Below, piece by piece: positions 17,463 to 26,030 of a stretch of DNA of 64,000 bases. The stretch is from Pseudorhodoferax sp. Leaf274 (GTDB lineage Bacteria; Pseudomonadota; Gammaproteobacteria; Burkholderiales; Burkholderiaceae_C): NCBI RefSeq assembly GCF_001422445.1, contig NZ_LMNA01000030.1, positions 270,810 to 334,809 of the forward strand. The letters are read 5' to 3'. The position numbers and the translations under genes were made by a program. The first letter of the stretch is position 1, and every line of letters starts with the position of its first letter. The notes under the pieces are model-generated. The model ran no database searches and was not told the DNA's origin. It saw only the letters and a program-made list of their open reading frames with translations.

Positions 17463-18680
17463 ATGTCCAGGGTGCTCATTGCGTGGGAACTGGGTGGCGC
17501 GTATGGCCACCTGTCGCGGCTGCTGCCGGTCGCGCTGGCCTTGCGGGCGCGCGGCCACGAGCCCGTGTTCGCCGTGCGCGACCTGATGGAAGTCGAATCC
17601 CTGCTGACGCCGCACGGCATCGCGGCCGTGCAGGCGCCGCTGTGGCTGGGACGGCTGCACAACCTGCCGCCGGCGATCCACTATGCCGAGCTGCTGATGC
17701 GCTTCGGCTATCTCCACCCGACGGCGCTGACGGGCATCTGCCGCGCCTGGCGGCACCTGCTGTCGCTGCTGCAGCCGGCCCTGGTCGTGATGGACCATGC
17801 TCCCACCGCGCTGCTGGCCACGCGCGGGCTGCGGCTCGGGCGGCTGAACCTGGGCGATGGCTTCTGCATTCCGCCGCCGGGACGGCCCATGCCCTCGTTC
17901 GTCTGGTGGCAGCCCGGCCAGCCCGCCCGCGTGCAGGATTCCGAGGCCCAGGTCGTGGCGGGCGCCAACGGCGTGCTGCAGGCGCTGGGTGCGCCGCAGC
18001 TCGGTGCGCTGTCCGAGCTGGCCGAATGCGATGCGCAGATGCTCTGCACGTTCGCCGAGCTGGACCACTATCCCGGCCGCGACGGGGCCGAGTTCGTCGG
18101 CCCCATCTTCTCGCTGGGCCGCGGGGTGGACATGGACTGGCCCGGCGGCGATGGGCCGCGCGTGTTCGTCTACCTGCACGCCGGCTACCCGCAGATCGAA
18201 TCGGTGCTGGCGGCGCTGCAGCGCACGCCGGCGCGGGTGCTGGCCCATGTTGCCGGCGCGTCCCAGCAGACCATGCTGCGCTTCGGCTCCGCGCGCCTGC
18301 GGTTTTCCCCTGCGCCCCTGAACATGGCCGCCATGTGCGCGCAGTGCGACCTGGCCGTCGGCCATGGCGGCGCCGGCACGGTGGCGGCCATGCTGCTGGC
18401 GGGCAAGCCCCAGCTGCTGCTGCCCATGCACATGGAGCAGGCCATGGCCGCGCGGCGTGTCGCGGGCCTGCAGGCTGCGGCGGCCGTGCCGCCGGAGTCG
18501 GCCGGGCAGGTGCAGGAACTGCTGGCGGCGCTGCTGGCCGAGCCCGCGCTGGCGCAGGGTGCGCGCGCCTTCGCCGCGCGCCATGCCGGCTACGACCAGG
18601 CCACGGCCATCGACCGGGTGGCCGACTGCTGCGAGGCGCTCATCGCACAGGCCATACAGGCCTCACAGGCCACGCGCTGA
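17463..18680 (+). CDS. GT-B glycosyltransferase (MurG/UDP-glycosyltransferase-like)
   Basis: 405 aa. The N-terminal Rossmann domain begins RVLIAWELGGAYGHLSRLLP, the usual acceptor-binding Gly-rich start of GT-B enzymes. The C-terminal domain has CDLAVGHGGAGTVAAMLLAG followed by KPQLLLPMHMEQ, the nucleotide-sugar binding motif of the MurG/UGT group. It has no membrane segment, and donor and acceptor are unknown. ATG 17463 begins the fold directly. The gene stands alone and converges with the kinase gene at 18721. Confidence 0.75.
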   Translation: MSRVLIAWELGGAYGHLSRLLPVALALRARGHEPVFAVRDLMEVESLLTPHGIAAVQAPLWLGRLHNLPPAIHYAELLMRFGYLHPTALTGICRAWRHLLSLLQPALVVMDHAPTALLATRGLRLGRLNLGDGFCIPPPGRPMPSFVWWQPGQPARVQDSEAQVVAGANGVLQALGAPQLGALSELAECDAQMLCTFAELDHYPGRDGAEFVGPIFSLGRGVDMDWPGGDGPRVFVYLHAGYPQIESVLAALQRTPARVLAHVAGASQQTMLRFGSARLRFSPAPLNMAAMCAQCDLAVGHGGAGTVAAMLLAGKPQLLLPMHMEQAMAARRVAGLQAAAAVPPESAGQVQELLAALLAEPALAQGARAFAARHAGYDQATAIDRVADCCEALIAQAIQASQATR

Positions 18681-18688
18681 GCGCACGC

Positions 18689-18719
18689 TAAGCCGACGCG
18701 GCCTGCCAGGCCGCGCTTA
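18689..18719. terminator. Bidirectional terminator-like hairpin
   Basis: A perfect 8-bp inverted repeat, CGCGGCCT (18697-18704) and AGGCCGCG (18708-18715) with a 3-base loop, flanked by TAAG on the left and CTTA on the right. It fills the 40-base gap between two convergent genes. A T-run is nearly absent, so efficiency is uncertain. Confidence 0.55.
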
Positions 18720-18720
18720 C

Positions 18721-20175
18721 TCAGCCGCCGTCGCCCAGGTCGCGGGCGAGGGCGGCCCGGTCCGCGGGCGGCGCCGCGTCCAGCAGCGCGGCGACGAACA
18801 GCGCCTGGTCGCCCTGGCTGCGCTCGGCCGCGCGCTTGACCATCACCCGCGCGATCGGGCCCATGCGGCGCACCATGAGCTGCATGGCACGGGCCTGGAA
18901 TTCCTCGCCCAGCGCCACCCTGGCGACCGGTCCCGCAGCGCTGGCCGCAGCCGTGGCGCCCGGGCCCGGCTGCGCGTGGGTGCGGCCCGCTCCGGTGCCG
19001 CTGCCCGTGGCCGCCGCCATGACCGTGCCGCCGCTGATGGCGCTGATGAACTTCTGGCGCTGCGCGGCTTCGGGAATGTGGGCCGACACGGCCTCCGCCA
19101 GGCTCGTCACGTCGCTGCAGCTGCCCGCGGCCCTGCGCACCATGATCTTGGCCAGTGGCCCGATGTGGCTGGCCAGGGCGCGTTCGACGCGGCTGAGCTG
19201 GTCCGCATCCCAGGCGCCAGGCGCGGCGGTGTGCGCCGGGCGGGACGTGCCGTCGGCCGGGCGCGGCTCGCGCACCGCCGTGGCCACCGCGCGCGCCCAG
19301 TGCTCCGGCGCGACGATGACCGTGGCATCGCTGCTGGCGGCGGCCGCGGCCGCGCTGGCCGCGTCCAGCAGGGCCTGGCGCATGTCCTTGGCGCTGCCGA
19401 AACGGTCGGCCGGCGACTTGGCCATGGCCCGCGCGACGATGCCGTCGTAGGCCGCCGGCCGCATGCCGCCGCTCGCCACGCTGGCGGGCGGCGGCTGCTC
19501 GTTGAGGATCTTGTACATGACGACTTCGGCGGAACCGCTGAACGCGGGCCGCCCCGCCAGCAGCCGGAACAGCAGCACCCCGCAGGCGAAGAGGTCGGTG
19601 CGGTGGTCGATGCCTTCGCCGATGTACTGCTCCGGCGCCATGTAGCCCGGCGTGCCGATCATCGACGCCGCCTGCGTAAGCCCGGCGTGCTCGATCCGGG
19701 CAATGCCGAAGTCGGTCAGCTTCACCTGGCCGGCGGCGGTCAGCAGCAGGTTGGCGGGCTTGATGTCCCGGTGCCAGACGCCGTTGGCGTGCGCCACGGC
19801 CAGCGCGTCGAGCAGCTGGTCCATGATGCGCAGCACCTGCGCGTCGGCCAGCATGGCGGTGCCGGCCAGCACGTGGTCCAGGTTGCGGCCTTCGACGAAC
19901 TCCATGACGATGTAGGCGTCGCCCGCGTCCTCGCCGAACTCGTGGATCGCCACCACGCCCGGATGCGCGATCCGGCCGACGGCCTGCGCCTCGTTGCGAA
20001 AGCGCGCGACGACCGAGTCCTTGGCTTCGTGGTCGCGCAGCAGCGCCTGGTGGATGACCTTGATGGCCACCGGCCGGTGGATGTGCGGGTCGAAGCCCTT
20101 GTAGACCACGCCCATCGCGCCGGCGCCCAGCACTTCTGAGACGCTGTACTTGCCGATGCGTTCGGGAATGTCCAT
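18721..20175 (-). CDS. Ser/Thr protein kinase with two C-terminal repeats
   Basis: 484 aa. Hanks-type kinase domain at about residues 8-280: Gly loop GAGAMGVV, catalytic Lys39 (VAIKV), HRDIKPAN at 135-142, DFG at 155-157, and GTPGYMAPEQ. No membrane segment was seen. The C-terminal part holds two copies of a module of about 50 residues (around 325-380 and 425-480), each with IGPxAKxMVxRAA. The gene starts 7 bases after the stop of the haem/HAMP protein gene and is probably translationally coupled to it, which suggests that protein as its upstream signal. It is the leftmost gene of the T6SS island and may be a PpkA-type regulator; this role is inferred. Confidence 0.85.
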   Translation of the reverse strand: MDIPERIGKYSVSEVLGAGAMGVVYKGFDPHIHRPVAIKVIHQALLRDHEAKDSVVARFRNEAQAVGRIAHPGVVAIHEFGEDAGDAYIVMEFVEGRNLDHVLAGTAMLADAQVLRIMDQLLDALAVAHANGVWHRDIKPANLLLTAAGQVKLTDFGIARIEHAGLTQAASMIGTPGYMAPEQYIGEGIDHRTDLFACGVLLFRLLAGRPAFSGSAEVVMYKILNEQPPPASVASGGMRPAAYDGIVARAMAKSPADRFGSAKDMRQALLDAASAAAAAASSDATVIVAPEHWARAVATAVREPRPADGTSRPAHTAAPGAWDADQLSRVERALASHIGPLAKIMVRRAAGSCSDVTSLAEAVSAHIPEAAQRQKFISAISGGTVMAAATGSGTGAGRTHAQPGPGATAAASAAGPVARVALGEEFQARAMQLMVRRMGPIARVMVKRAAERSQGDQALFVAALLDAAPPADRAALARDLGDGG

Positions 20176-20182
20176 CGACGTG

Positions 20183-21052
20183 TCAGGCGTCCAGCATCTT
20201 CATGGCCTGGTCCAGGCTCTTGCGCATGCGGCCGAACGATTCGGACAGCACCCCGATCTCGTCCTTGGACTGCAGCTCGAACTGCGGCGCATCCTCGCCG
20301 AGCGATACCTTGTCGGCGATGGCGGACAGGCGCGACACCGGCTGGATCACGAGCTTGTACAGCATGAAGTTGAGCGCCGCGCCGATGAGGACGAACACGG
20401 CCGCCAGGACGCCGGCCACCACCATCAGCGCCTCGTCGGCGCGGCGCATGGGCACCGACATCGGGACGGACACCACCTGTGCCCCCAGCACTTCGTTGAG
20501 CTTCCAGCCGAAGCCGTTGGACGGGCCGTAGTGGTCGACCAGGGTCTTGGGCGCGGCGCTCGGCGTCGAGTGGCAGGACAGGCAGGCGGCGTTGCCGATG
20601 CGGATCGGCCTGGCCACGTACAAGGCCGTGCCGGTGGGCGTCTCGCGCTGCCCGACGAATTCCTTCAGGTCGGGCGAGCTGCGGAACTTGTTCACCACGT
20701 CCTCTTCCCATTCCACCGCCCTGTCGCGCGGGTTGGTGGGGTTGAGCATGGCGGACTTGAAGCCGTACTCCGGATACGTCTTCTGCAGCGCGGCCAGCAC
20801 CTCGGCCGACGAATAGGCGGGCACGGACTGCGGCAGGAAGCTGTACTTCATCTGCGTTTCCAGCAACGGCCGGATCTGGTCCGCCGTGTAGGTGCTGACG
20901 GCGTTGGCCTTCTCGATCAACAGGCGCGCACGGTCGGCGACTTCCTCCTTCGCGGCCGTCTGCAGCATGTTGCGCGCCACCAGGCTCGCACCCGCGAGGC
21001 CGACCAGGAAGACCAGCAGGAAGATCAGGTTGAACTTGAGTAGCAGTTTCAT
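20183..21052 (-). CDS. Tll0287-like (DUF3365) haem-binding sensor with HAMP domain
   Basis: 289 aa. Membrane anchor at about residues 5-25, a periplasmic domain of about 180 residues containing a single c-type haem motif CLSCH at 157-161, a second membrane segment at about 208-235, and a HAMP domain (PVSRLSAIADKVSLGE; KDEIGVLSESFGRMRKSL) to the end. DUF3365/Tll0287 domains bind haem and are thought to sense redox state or gas. There is no attached output domain: the next gene, 7 bases on, encodes a Ser/Thr kinase, which likely serves as output. The upstream neighbour encodes a FecR-domain protein. Confidence 0.85.
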   Translation of the reverse strand: MKLLLKFNLIFLLVFLVGLAGASLVARNMLQTAAKEEVADRARLLIEKANAVSTYTADQIRPLLETQMKYSFLPQSVPAYSSAEVLAALQKTYPEYGFKSAMLNPTNPRDRAVEWEEDVVNKFRSSPDLKEFVGQRETPTGTALYVARPIRIGNAACLSCHSTPSAAPKTLVDHYGPSNGFGWKLNEVLGAQVVSVPMSVPMRRADEALMVVAGVLAAVFVLIGAALNFMLYKLVIQPVSRLSAIADKVSLGEDAPQFELQSKDEIGVLSESFGRMRKSLDQAMKMLDA

Positions 21053-21074
21053 GGTGCTCCGCGGTCGTGGTGGG

Positions 21075-21935
21075 TCAGTAGGGAGGGCGCCGCGGTTCCG
21101 GCGGCGACAGGATCGGGCCCCATTCGGGGTGGTTCTTGAGGCCGGACACGAGGCCGCGGCGGAACTCGGGCTGGCGCGCCAGTGGCCGCCAGCGCGCGAG
21201 ATAGGCGCGGCGCAGCGCGGGCTCGGCATCGATCCACGGCTGCGCATGGGCATACGACAAGGCCCCGGCCGCCTGCGGCTCGACCGCCTGGTCCCGCCAG
21301 CGGGCCAGCCGCGAGGGCAGCTTGTCCATGAACGTGCGCGGCAGCGCGCCCAGGAAGGCGCGGCTGGGCCGGTCGGCGCGCTCGGGCGGCGCCGTGCCCC
21401 CGGCCGGAACGCTGAACAGCTCGCCGGGTTGCAGCACCACCGCCTCGCCGCCTGCGGGGCGCTGCACGGTCGCCTCGCCGGCTTCTGCGAACAGGCTGGC
21501 ACCCGCCGCGTGCAGCCACAGCACCACGGTGCCGCCGGCGGTCGACACATCCAGCCAGGGCGACAGCACGCGGGCCCTGGTGCCGGCCGGTGCACTCAGC
21601 TTGAGCCAGCCCGACAGCAGGTACAGGCGCGCGCCGCCGCGGGCACCCGCCAGGCGCGGCGCCAGCAGCGCACGGGTGTCCGGGCCCAGGGCGATGTCCA
21701 CGCCGTCGTTCTGCTCCAGCCGGGCCAGGCGCGCCTGCGCAGGCACATCGAACAGGTCGTCGGCCTTCAGGGCGACGCCTTCGGCCAGCGCCAGGCGTGC
21801 GCTGTCGCGCAGCAGGAAGGCCTCGCCGTCCAGCGTGGTGAGGACGCTGGTGGGCGGCGTGGCAGCGGCGGCAGGCCCGGTGCGCACGCCCATGGCCACG
21901 ACGGTGCACAACGCGATACGTCGGGTTACAAACAT
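21075..21935 (-). CDS. Exported FecR-domain protein
   Basis: 286 aa from ATG 21935 (MFVTRRIALC), chosen because it begins a signal peptide ending near PAAAA. A FecR domain follows at about residues 35-170 (LTTLDGEAFLLRDSARLALA; ADDLFDVPAQARLARLEQN), then a Pro-rich linker and a helical C-terminal domain. FecR domains without a sigma factor are common in periplasmic proteins of unknown role. Its stop is 22 bases from the start of the haem/HAMP gene, so the three genes FecR, haem sensor and kinase appear to be one operon. Confidence 0.75.
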   Translation of the reverse strand: MFVTRRIALCTVVAMGVRTGPAAAATPPTSVLTTLDGEAFLLRDSARLALAEGVALKADDLFDVPAQARLARLEQNDGVDIALGPDTRALLAPRLAGARGGARLYLLSGWLKLSAPAGTRARVLSPWLDVSTAGGTVVLWLHAAGASLFAEAGEATVQRPAGGEAVVLQPGELFSVPAGGTAPPERADRPSRAFLGALPRTFMDKLPSRLARWRDQAVEPQAAGALSYAHAQPWIDAEPALRRAYLARWRPLARQPEFRRGLVSGLKNHPEWGPILSPPEPRRPPY

Positions 21936-21978
21936 CGGCGCATTGTCGCTCCCGGGTCTGCGGGCGGCAGGCATTCGT

Positions 21979-22079
21979 GTGTTTCGCAACACTTTTCCAG
22001 CGCTGCATCCGTTCAAACCGAGCAGCATTTCCTCGCTCTGGCGGGCGGCGCAGCTTGGCCGCAGCATGTTCGCGAACAT
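21979..22079. promoter_or_regulatory. Two related palindromes in the divergent control region
   Basis: A perfect 14-base palindrome ATGTTCGCGAACAT lies at 22066-22079, and a related inverted repeat GTGTTTCGCAACAC at 21979-21992. Both have the form TGTT-(CG-rich)-AACA. They sit between the leftward FecR operon and the rightward repeat-protein gene and could be operator sites for one dimeric regulator. Confidence 0.4.
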
Positions 22080-22164
22080 CCGTGCACGGGTGTTACCGCT
22101 TGTCATTTGCTGCGAGCTATTGCACGATTTCGCGCCCCTATAGAAGGGCTGATAGGAGCGCTAT

Positions 22165-22304
22165 GTGAGCGACATCGACCTGACCGAAGCGCTGGTGCAT
22201 CCGAGATGGCAGCCCGCCTGGAGCGGCTGGACGTCGACGAGCTGGCTGCCCTGAATCTTTCACCATCACACGCCCTGGACCGGGCGCAGAGGAGCCGAGC
22301 ATGA
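22165..22304 (+). pseudogene. Collapsed copy of the repeat-protein/PI-kinase-like gene pair
   Basis: From GTG 22165, with AGGAG upstream, the frame reads MSDIDLTEALV, like the start MSDKNLTELEW of the gene at 22301. In a different frame from 22197, ASEMAARLERLDVDEL resembles SPEMADRVERLNIDEL in the PI-kinase-like protein, and this frame ends in a TGA that overlaps the ATG at 22301 (ATGA). The order, start of the first gene then a late part of the second, is what one large internal deletion of a duplicated pair would leave. The matches are short, so chance is not fully excluded. Confidence 0.5.
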
Positions 22305-23932
22305 GCGACAAGAATCTGACCGAGCTGGAATGGAAGAAGTTCTCCAAGGGCCGCAACCTCAAGGACGCGGCCCTGGTCAAGGCGCTGGCCGACCTGGAGC
22401 GCGCCGCCAAGAGCGGCCCCGACGCCGAGCTGGCGGCACTGGCGGACATCGAGAAGCAGGCCGAGGTCCTGCGCAAGGCGGGCAAGGGCGACAAGGAGCT
22501 GGGGGCCTACCTGGACGGGCTGGACAAGGCCCTGGACAAGCAGCGCAAGCTCAGCACCGCCCAGGCCAAGAAGGCCGCCGCCCCGGCGCCCAGCGAAGGC
22601 GAGGACGAGGATTCGCCGGCGCTGCTGACCAGCAAGATGGTCCCGCTGATCCGCCAGGTCAAGAAGGGCGAGCAGATGCACGCGCTTCTGGCCAACACCG
22701 GCAAGGAGGTGGCGGTGATGCTGGCCAGGCGCGCCATCTCGCCGGCCCGGCGCAAGCTCATGACCGACTACCTGGACGGCGCGACCGCCAAGTTCTTCCC
22801 CGGCATCTGCATCTGGGAAGAGAACGCCTACACCTTCGTGCTGCAGACGCAGGCCGGCGGCCTGGCCAAGAAGGTCCGGGCCGCGCTGCTCAAGCAGGTC
22901 GAGCTGCGGCTGAAGGTGCGGGTGCGCGGCGAGGACCCGAGCGACGTGGACGACGACGGCGAGCCGGCCGAGCAGGAGGGCGAGGGCGCCGGGAACCAGG
23001 CCGCCAACGCTCCTTCGCCGGCGCAGGCCGGCACCATCCCCGACGCCCCGCCGCAGCCGCCCGATCCGCTGAAGGCGCAGTACGACACCCGCATGGCCAC
23101 GCTGGAGCCGCGCGTGCTGGCCGCGCTGAAGGCGCAGGCTGGCGACGTGTCCAAGATCCGCGCCGTGGCCGAGTTCGTGCGTGGCAAGGCGCAGCTGAAC
23201 GAATACAAGGCCGCGCTGGCCGGCATGGATTCGCTCGAGAAGCTGCTGCCCGGTGCGGCGCCGCAGCCGGCGGGCGACGAGGCCGGCGCCTTCAATGCGC
23301 GGCTGGCGGCGCTGCTGCCGCGCGTGAAGACGGCGCTGGCCGCGGGCGGGCCGGACGACATCAAGCTCAAGGTGAGCGAGGCCGGCGTGTTCGCGCGCAA
23401 GAAGGACTTCGCCCAGGCCCGTGCGCTGCTGGACGAGGCCGAGCGGCTGATGGCGGCCTCTGGCGGCGGCGGCGAGCCGGCCGCGGCGCCGGTGGCGCCT
23501 GAAGGCCAGTCCGCCAAGGCGGTGTCGCAGGTGGCATTCACGCAGTCGCGCCTGGCCTGGGACCAGGTGCGCAAGTTCGTGCAGGGCGAGCTGCGCAAGC
23601 TCGAATCGGCCATCCTGGCCGAGAGCACCGAGGAAGAGGACTACGACGCCATCCAGGCCGGCAGCAAGCAGCTGTACGAGGTGCTGGACGTGCTCGACGA
23701 GCGCCTGATCGACAAGCTCGACGAGGCCCTCAACGCCGAAGGCGACCAGCGCCGGGCGCTGCACGGCGAGGCCCGCGAGATCATCGACGAGTACCTCGAC
23801 TACGTGAACAGCGAACCGTTGATGCAGGACATCGACGACAGCGGCTTCGTGGACCTGCAGATCCGTTCCACGCTCACCACCCGTTTGCAGAAGATGGCCG
23901 CCGACCTCGGTGCCAGCTTCGACCGTTACTGA
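22301..23932 (+). CDS. Unknown repeat protein paired with PI-kinase-like protein
   Basis: 543 aa, no signal peptide or membrane segment, ATG 22301 preceded by GAGGAG. Charged helical N-terminus (about residues 1-100), a conserved domain at about 105-215 with WEENAYTFVLQTQAGG, an acidic Pro-rich linker, then two tandem repeats of about 60 residues (from 258 and from 328) sharing RxAxLxPRVxxAL and a later LDxxExL pattern. A region beginning FTQSRLAWDQVRKFVQ follows, then an acidic helical end. Family unknown. It is 14 bases upstream of the PI-kinase-like gene, so the two form an operon inside the T6SS island. Partial copies occur at 4301 and 22165. A role as effector, adaptor or regulator of the kinase-like protein is only inferred. 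Confidence 0.75.
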   Translation: MSDKNLTELEWKKFSKGRNLKDAALVKALADLERAAKSGPDAELAALADIEKQAEVLRKAGKGDKELGAYLDGLDKALDKQRKLSTAQAKKAAAPAPSEGEDEDSPALLTSKMVPLIRQVKKGEQMHALLANTGKEVAVMLARRAISPARRKLMTDYLDGATAKFFPGICIWEENAYTFVLQTQAGGLAKKVRAALLKQVELRLKVRVRGEDPSDVDDDGEPAEQEGEGAGNQAANAPSPAQAGTIPDAPPQPPDPLKAQYDTRMATLEPRVLAALKAQAGDVSKIRAVAEFVRGKAQLNEYKAALAGMDSLEKLLPGAAPQPAGDEAGAFNARLAALLPRVKTALAAGGPDDIKLKVSEAGVFARKKDFAQARALLDEAERLMAASGGGGEPAAAPVAPEGQSAKAVSQVAFTQSRLAWDQVRKFVQGELRKLESAILAESTEEEDYDAIQAGSKQLYEVLDVLDERLIDKLDEALNAEGDQRRALHGEAREIIDEYLDYVNSEPLMQDIDDSGFVDLQIRSTLTTRLQKMAADLGASFDRY

Positions 23933-23946
23933 TCCGGAGACGACCG

Positions 23947-26028
23947 ATGGCACTGTCCTCGAAACAACAGCAATTTCTCGACAACTACGTCCGCAAGCAC
24001 TCCATCAAGGGCAAGGGCAAGACCAAGCGCGCCTCGGCGTTCTCGCTGGTGCGCCAGCAGACGGTGGAGCTGCTCAAGGCCCAGCCCTGGCTGCTGCCCG
24101 AGAACCCGGCGTTCCGCACGCGGCTGGACGACGCCGACGCGCTGGGCGAGCAACTCAAGTTCGACCGTGCATCCGTGGCCATGGGCCAACTGCTGGCCGA
24201 CCTCAAGCAGGCCGTGCAGAACCGCCCGCAGGCCCCCGATCCGAAGAAGACGCAGGCGGGCGATCCGGCCCGGCGCCTGCAGCTGCGCAACCAGCGCGAC
24301 GCCATCGTCAATGCGAACGACTGGACAGCGCTCTCGACCGGTGGCAGTGGCGGCGACCTCAAGATCATGCGTGCCCGCCTCACGCCGCTGCTGGACCGCG
24401 ACCCCTTCACCGCGGCGCAGCTGGAAGAGGCGCGCACCGTGATCGACGAGCTGACCGTCAAGCGCGATTTCCTGCGCCAGCGCAAGGCCGAGATCGACAA
24501 GCGCATCCTGCAGCTCAACAAGTACGCGCTGCAGCTGCAGACCGCCAACCAGGCCTACCCCAACGTGGCGGTGCAGCAATTGGCCCAGAAGGCCCAGACG
24601 CTGGCCGGCAAGGCCGCCGCCACCTGGACCCGCGCCGACGAGAACGAGGCCACCTCGCTGTACCTGGACATGATGCTGGCGCTGTCCGAGCGCGACAACG
24701 TGGACCACAAGAACTTCAAGGAAGGCCAGGGCGGCGAGATCGTGCTGGCCGTGCGGCGCAAGTACAAGACCGACAACAACCAGCAGCCCCTGCCGGACGA
24801 GGCCAACTTCAAGATGGTCGTCAAGCCGATGACCGCGGAGATCCCCGTGGACGGCTTCAAGGCCGGCGGTGGCGCATCGCGCGAGATGATGGGCAGCGTC
24901 ATGGGCGACAAACTGCAGGAGATGCTGGGCATCGACCTGAACGTGGCCAAGACGCGGCTGGTCAAGGTGGATGGCGCCCAGATCGGCCTGCAGGGGGGCG
25001 GCCAGACGACGGCGTCGGTGCAGGCCTTCGTCAAGGGCGGCATCTCGCCCATGGACCAGGCGGACCAGAACATCAGGGCGCGCGGCGTCACCGGGAAGAT
25101 CTGGACCGCCGACGCCGCAAAAGAGGCCCTCTCCATCCTCAACACCAACGTGTCGGATGACGAGATCCAGGGCAAGGCCGTGTTCGACCTGATCGCGCTG
25201 CACGCAGACCGGCACATGGGCAACTTCCTGCTCGACGCCAACAACAAGCTCGTGCCCATCGACCACGGCAACATCCTGCCCACGCGCGAAGGCCTGCGCG
25301 GCCGCAGGTCCGAAATGGGCCCGCCCCACGCCATCCTGGCCGCCACGGACGCGGCACAGGAGAAGCTGTCACCCGAGATGGCCGACCGCGTGGAGCGGCT
25401 GAACATCGACGAACTGATGGCCGGCATGAAGACAGCGCACGAGGAGATGCGCCGTGTCACGCCCGATGCCGACGTGGGCGACCTCGACGAGGGCCTGGCC
25501 AATGCGCGCCGCTCGGCCGAGTTCATGAAGTTCGCGGCGCGCCAGCTCACCGTCGCGCAGGTCTATGCGTGCTACTCGAAAAACTTCGAGGACATCTTCT
25601 GCACCGAGGAGGACGACAAGCTGGCCGGCTTCACGCGGGCCGTGGTGTCGCAGACCGATGACACGACGGCTCGGGACACGCTCAAGCAACGCGGCAGTGA
25701 TGAGGAACACCGCAAGACTGTGTGGGACCTGGGCTGGATGCGCTGGGGCAGCAACAACTACAACCCGCTGTTTGTCAGCACCATGCTGCCCAACTACCCG
25801 GAGCGTGTGCTGGAAATTCTCGACAAGCAACTGGCCGCACCGGCACTGAAGGCACCGCCCGGCATGGCGCCGTGTCCCAACGACGTCAAGGTGGACCATT
25901 GGAACTTCTACTGGGCGCTGGGCGGGGATGCCGCGGCCAAGCGCCTGGGGCTGCTGGGAGAAGACAACATCGGGAACCGCAACCAGGTGATGGCGCTGCG
26001 CCTGGCGGTCACGGGCAAGCTGCCCTGA
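23947..26028 (+). CDS. PI3/PI4-kinase-like protein in T6SS island
   Basis: 693 aa, ATG 23947 preceded by CGGAGA. Residues 1-260 are helical and charged. The central part looks like a kinase fold: FKMVVKPM with candidate Lys293, a Gly-rich segment near 307 (AGGGASREMMG), the catalytic-loop motif ADRHMGNFLL (Asp421, Arg422, His423, Asn426) and KLVPIDHGNIL with Asp439. Spacing and residues match the DRHxxN...xDxG pattern of phosphatidylinositol 3/4-kinases. The C-terminal 200 residues are unassigned and W-rich. No signal peptide or membrane segment is seen, as expected of a cytosolic enzyme or a T6SS cargo. It could phosphorylate a lipid, a protein or another small molecule; the sequence does not decide. 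Confidence 0.7.
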   Translation: MALSSKQQQFLDNYVRKHSIKGKGKTKRASAFSLVRQQTVELLKAQPWLLPENPAFRTRLDDADALGEQLKFDRASVAMGQLLADLKQAVQNRPQAPDPKKTQAGDPARRLQLRNQRDAIVNANDWTALSTGGSGGDLKIMRARLTPLLDRDPFTAAQLEEARTVIDELTVKRDFLRQRKAEIDKRILQLNKYALQLQTANQAYPNVAVQQLAQKAQTLAGKAAATWTRADENEATSLYLDMMLALSERDNVDHKNFKEGQGGEIVLAVRRKYKTDNNQQPLPDEANFKMVVKPMTAEIPVDGFKAGGGASREMMGSVMGDKLQEMLGIDLNVAKTRLVKVDGAQIGLQGGGQTTASVQAFVKGGISPMDQADQNIRARGVTGKIWTADAAKEALSILNTNVSDDEIQGKAVFDLIALHADRHMGNFLLDANNKLVPIDHGNILPTREGLRGRRSEMGPPHAILAATDAAQEKLSPEMADRVERLNIDELMAGMKTAHEEMRRVTPDADVGDLDEGLANARRSAEFMKFAARQLTVAQVYACYSKNFEDIFCTEEDDKLAGFTRAVVSQTDDTTARDTLKQRGSDEEHRKTVWDLGWMRWGSNNYNPLFVSTMLPNYPERVLEILDKQLAAPALKAPPGMAPCPNDVKVDHWNFYWALGGDAAAKRLGLLGEDNIGNRNQVMALRLAVTGKLP

Positions 26029-26030
26029 GC

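Noticed and set aside
16151-18691. 846-codon plus-strand open frame across the ABC transporter and glycosyltransferase genes
   Set aside because: It crosses two recognisable genes in the wrong frame or strand and has no domain of its own.
18721-20175. Naming the left-edge kinase ppkA
   Set aside because: The DUF4384 kinase at 26059 fits the PpkA layout better, and the left kinase may serve the haem sensor instead.
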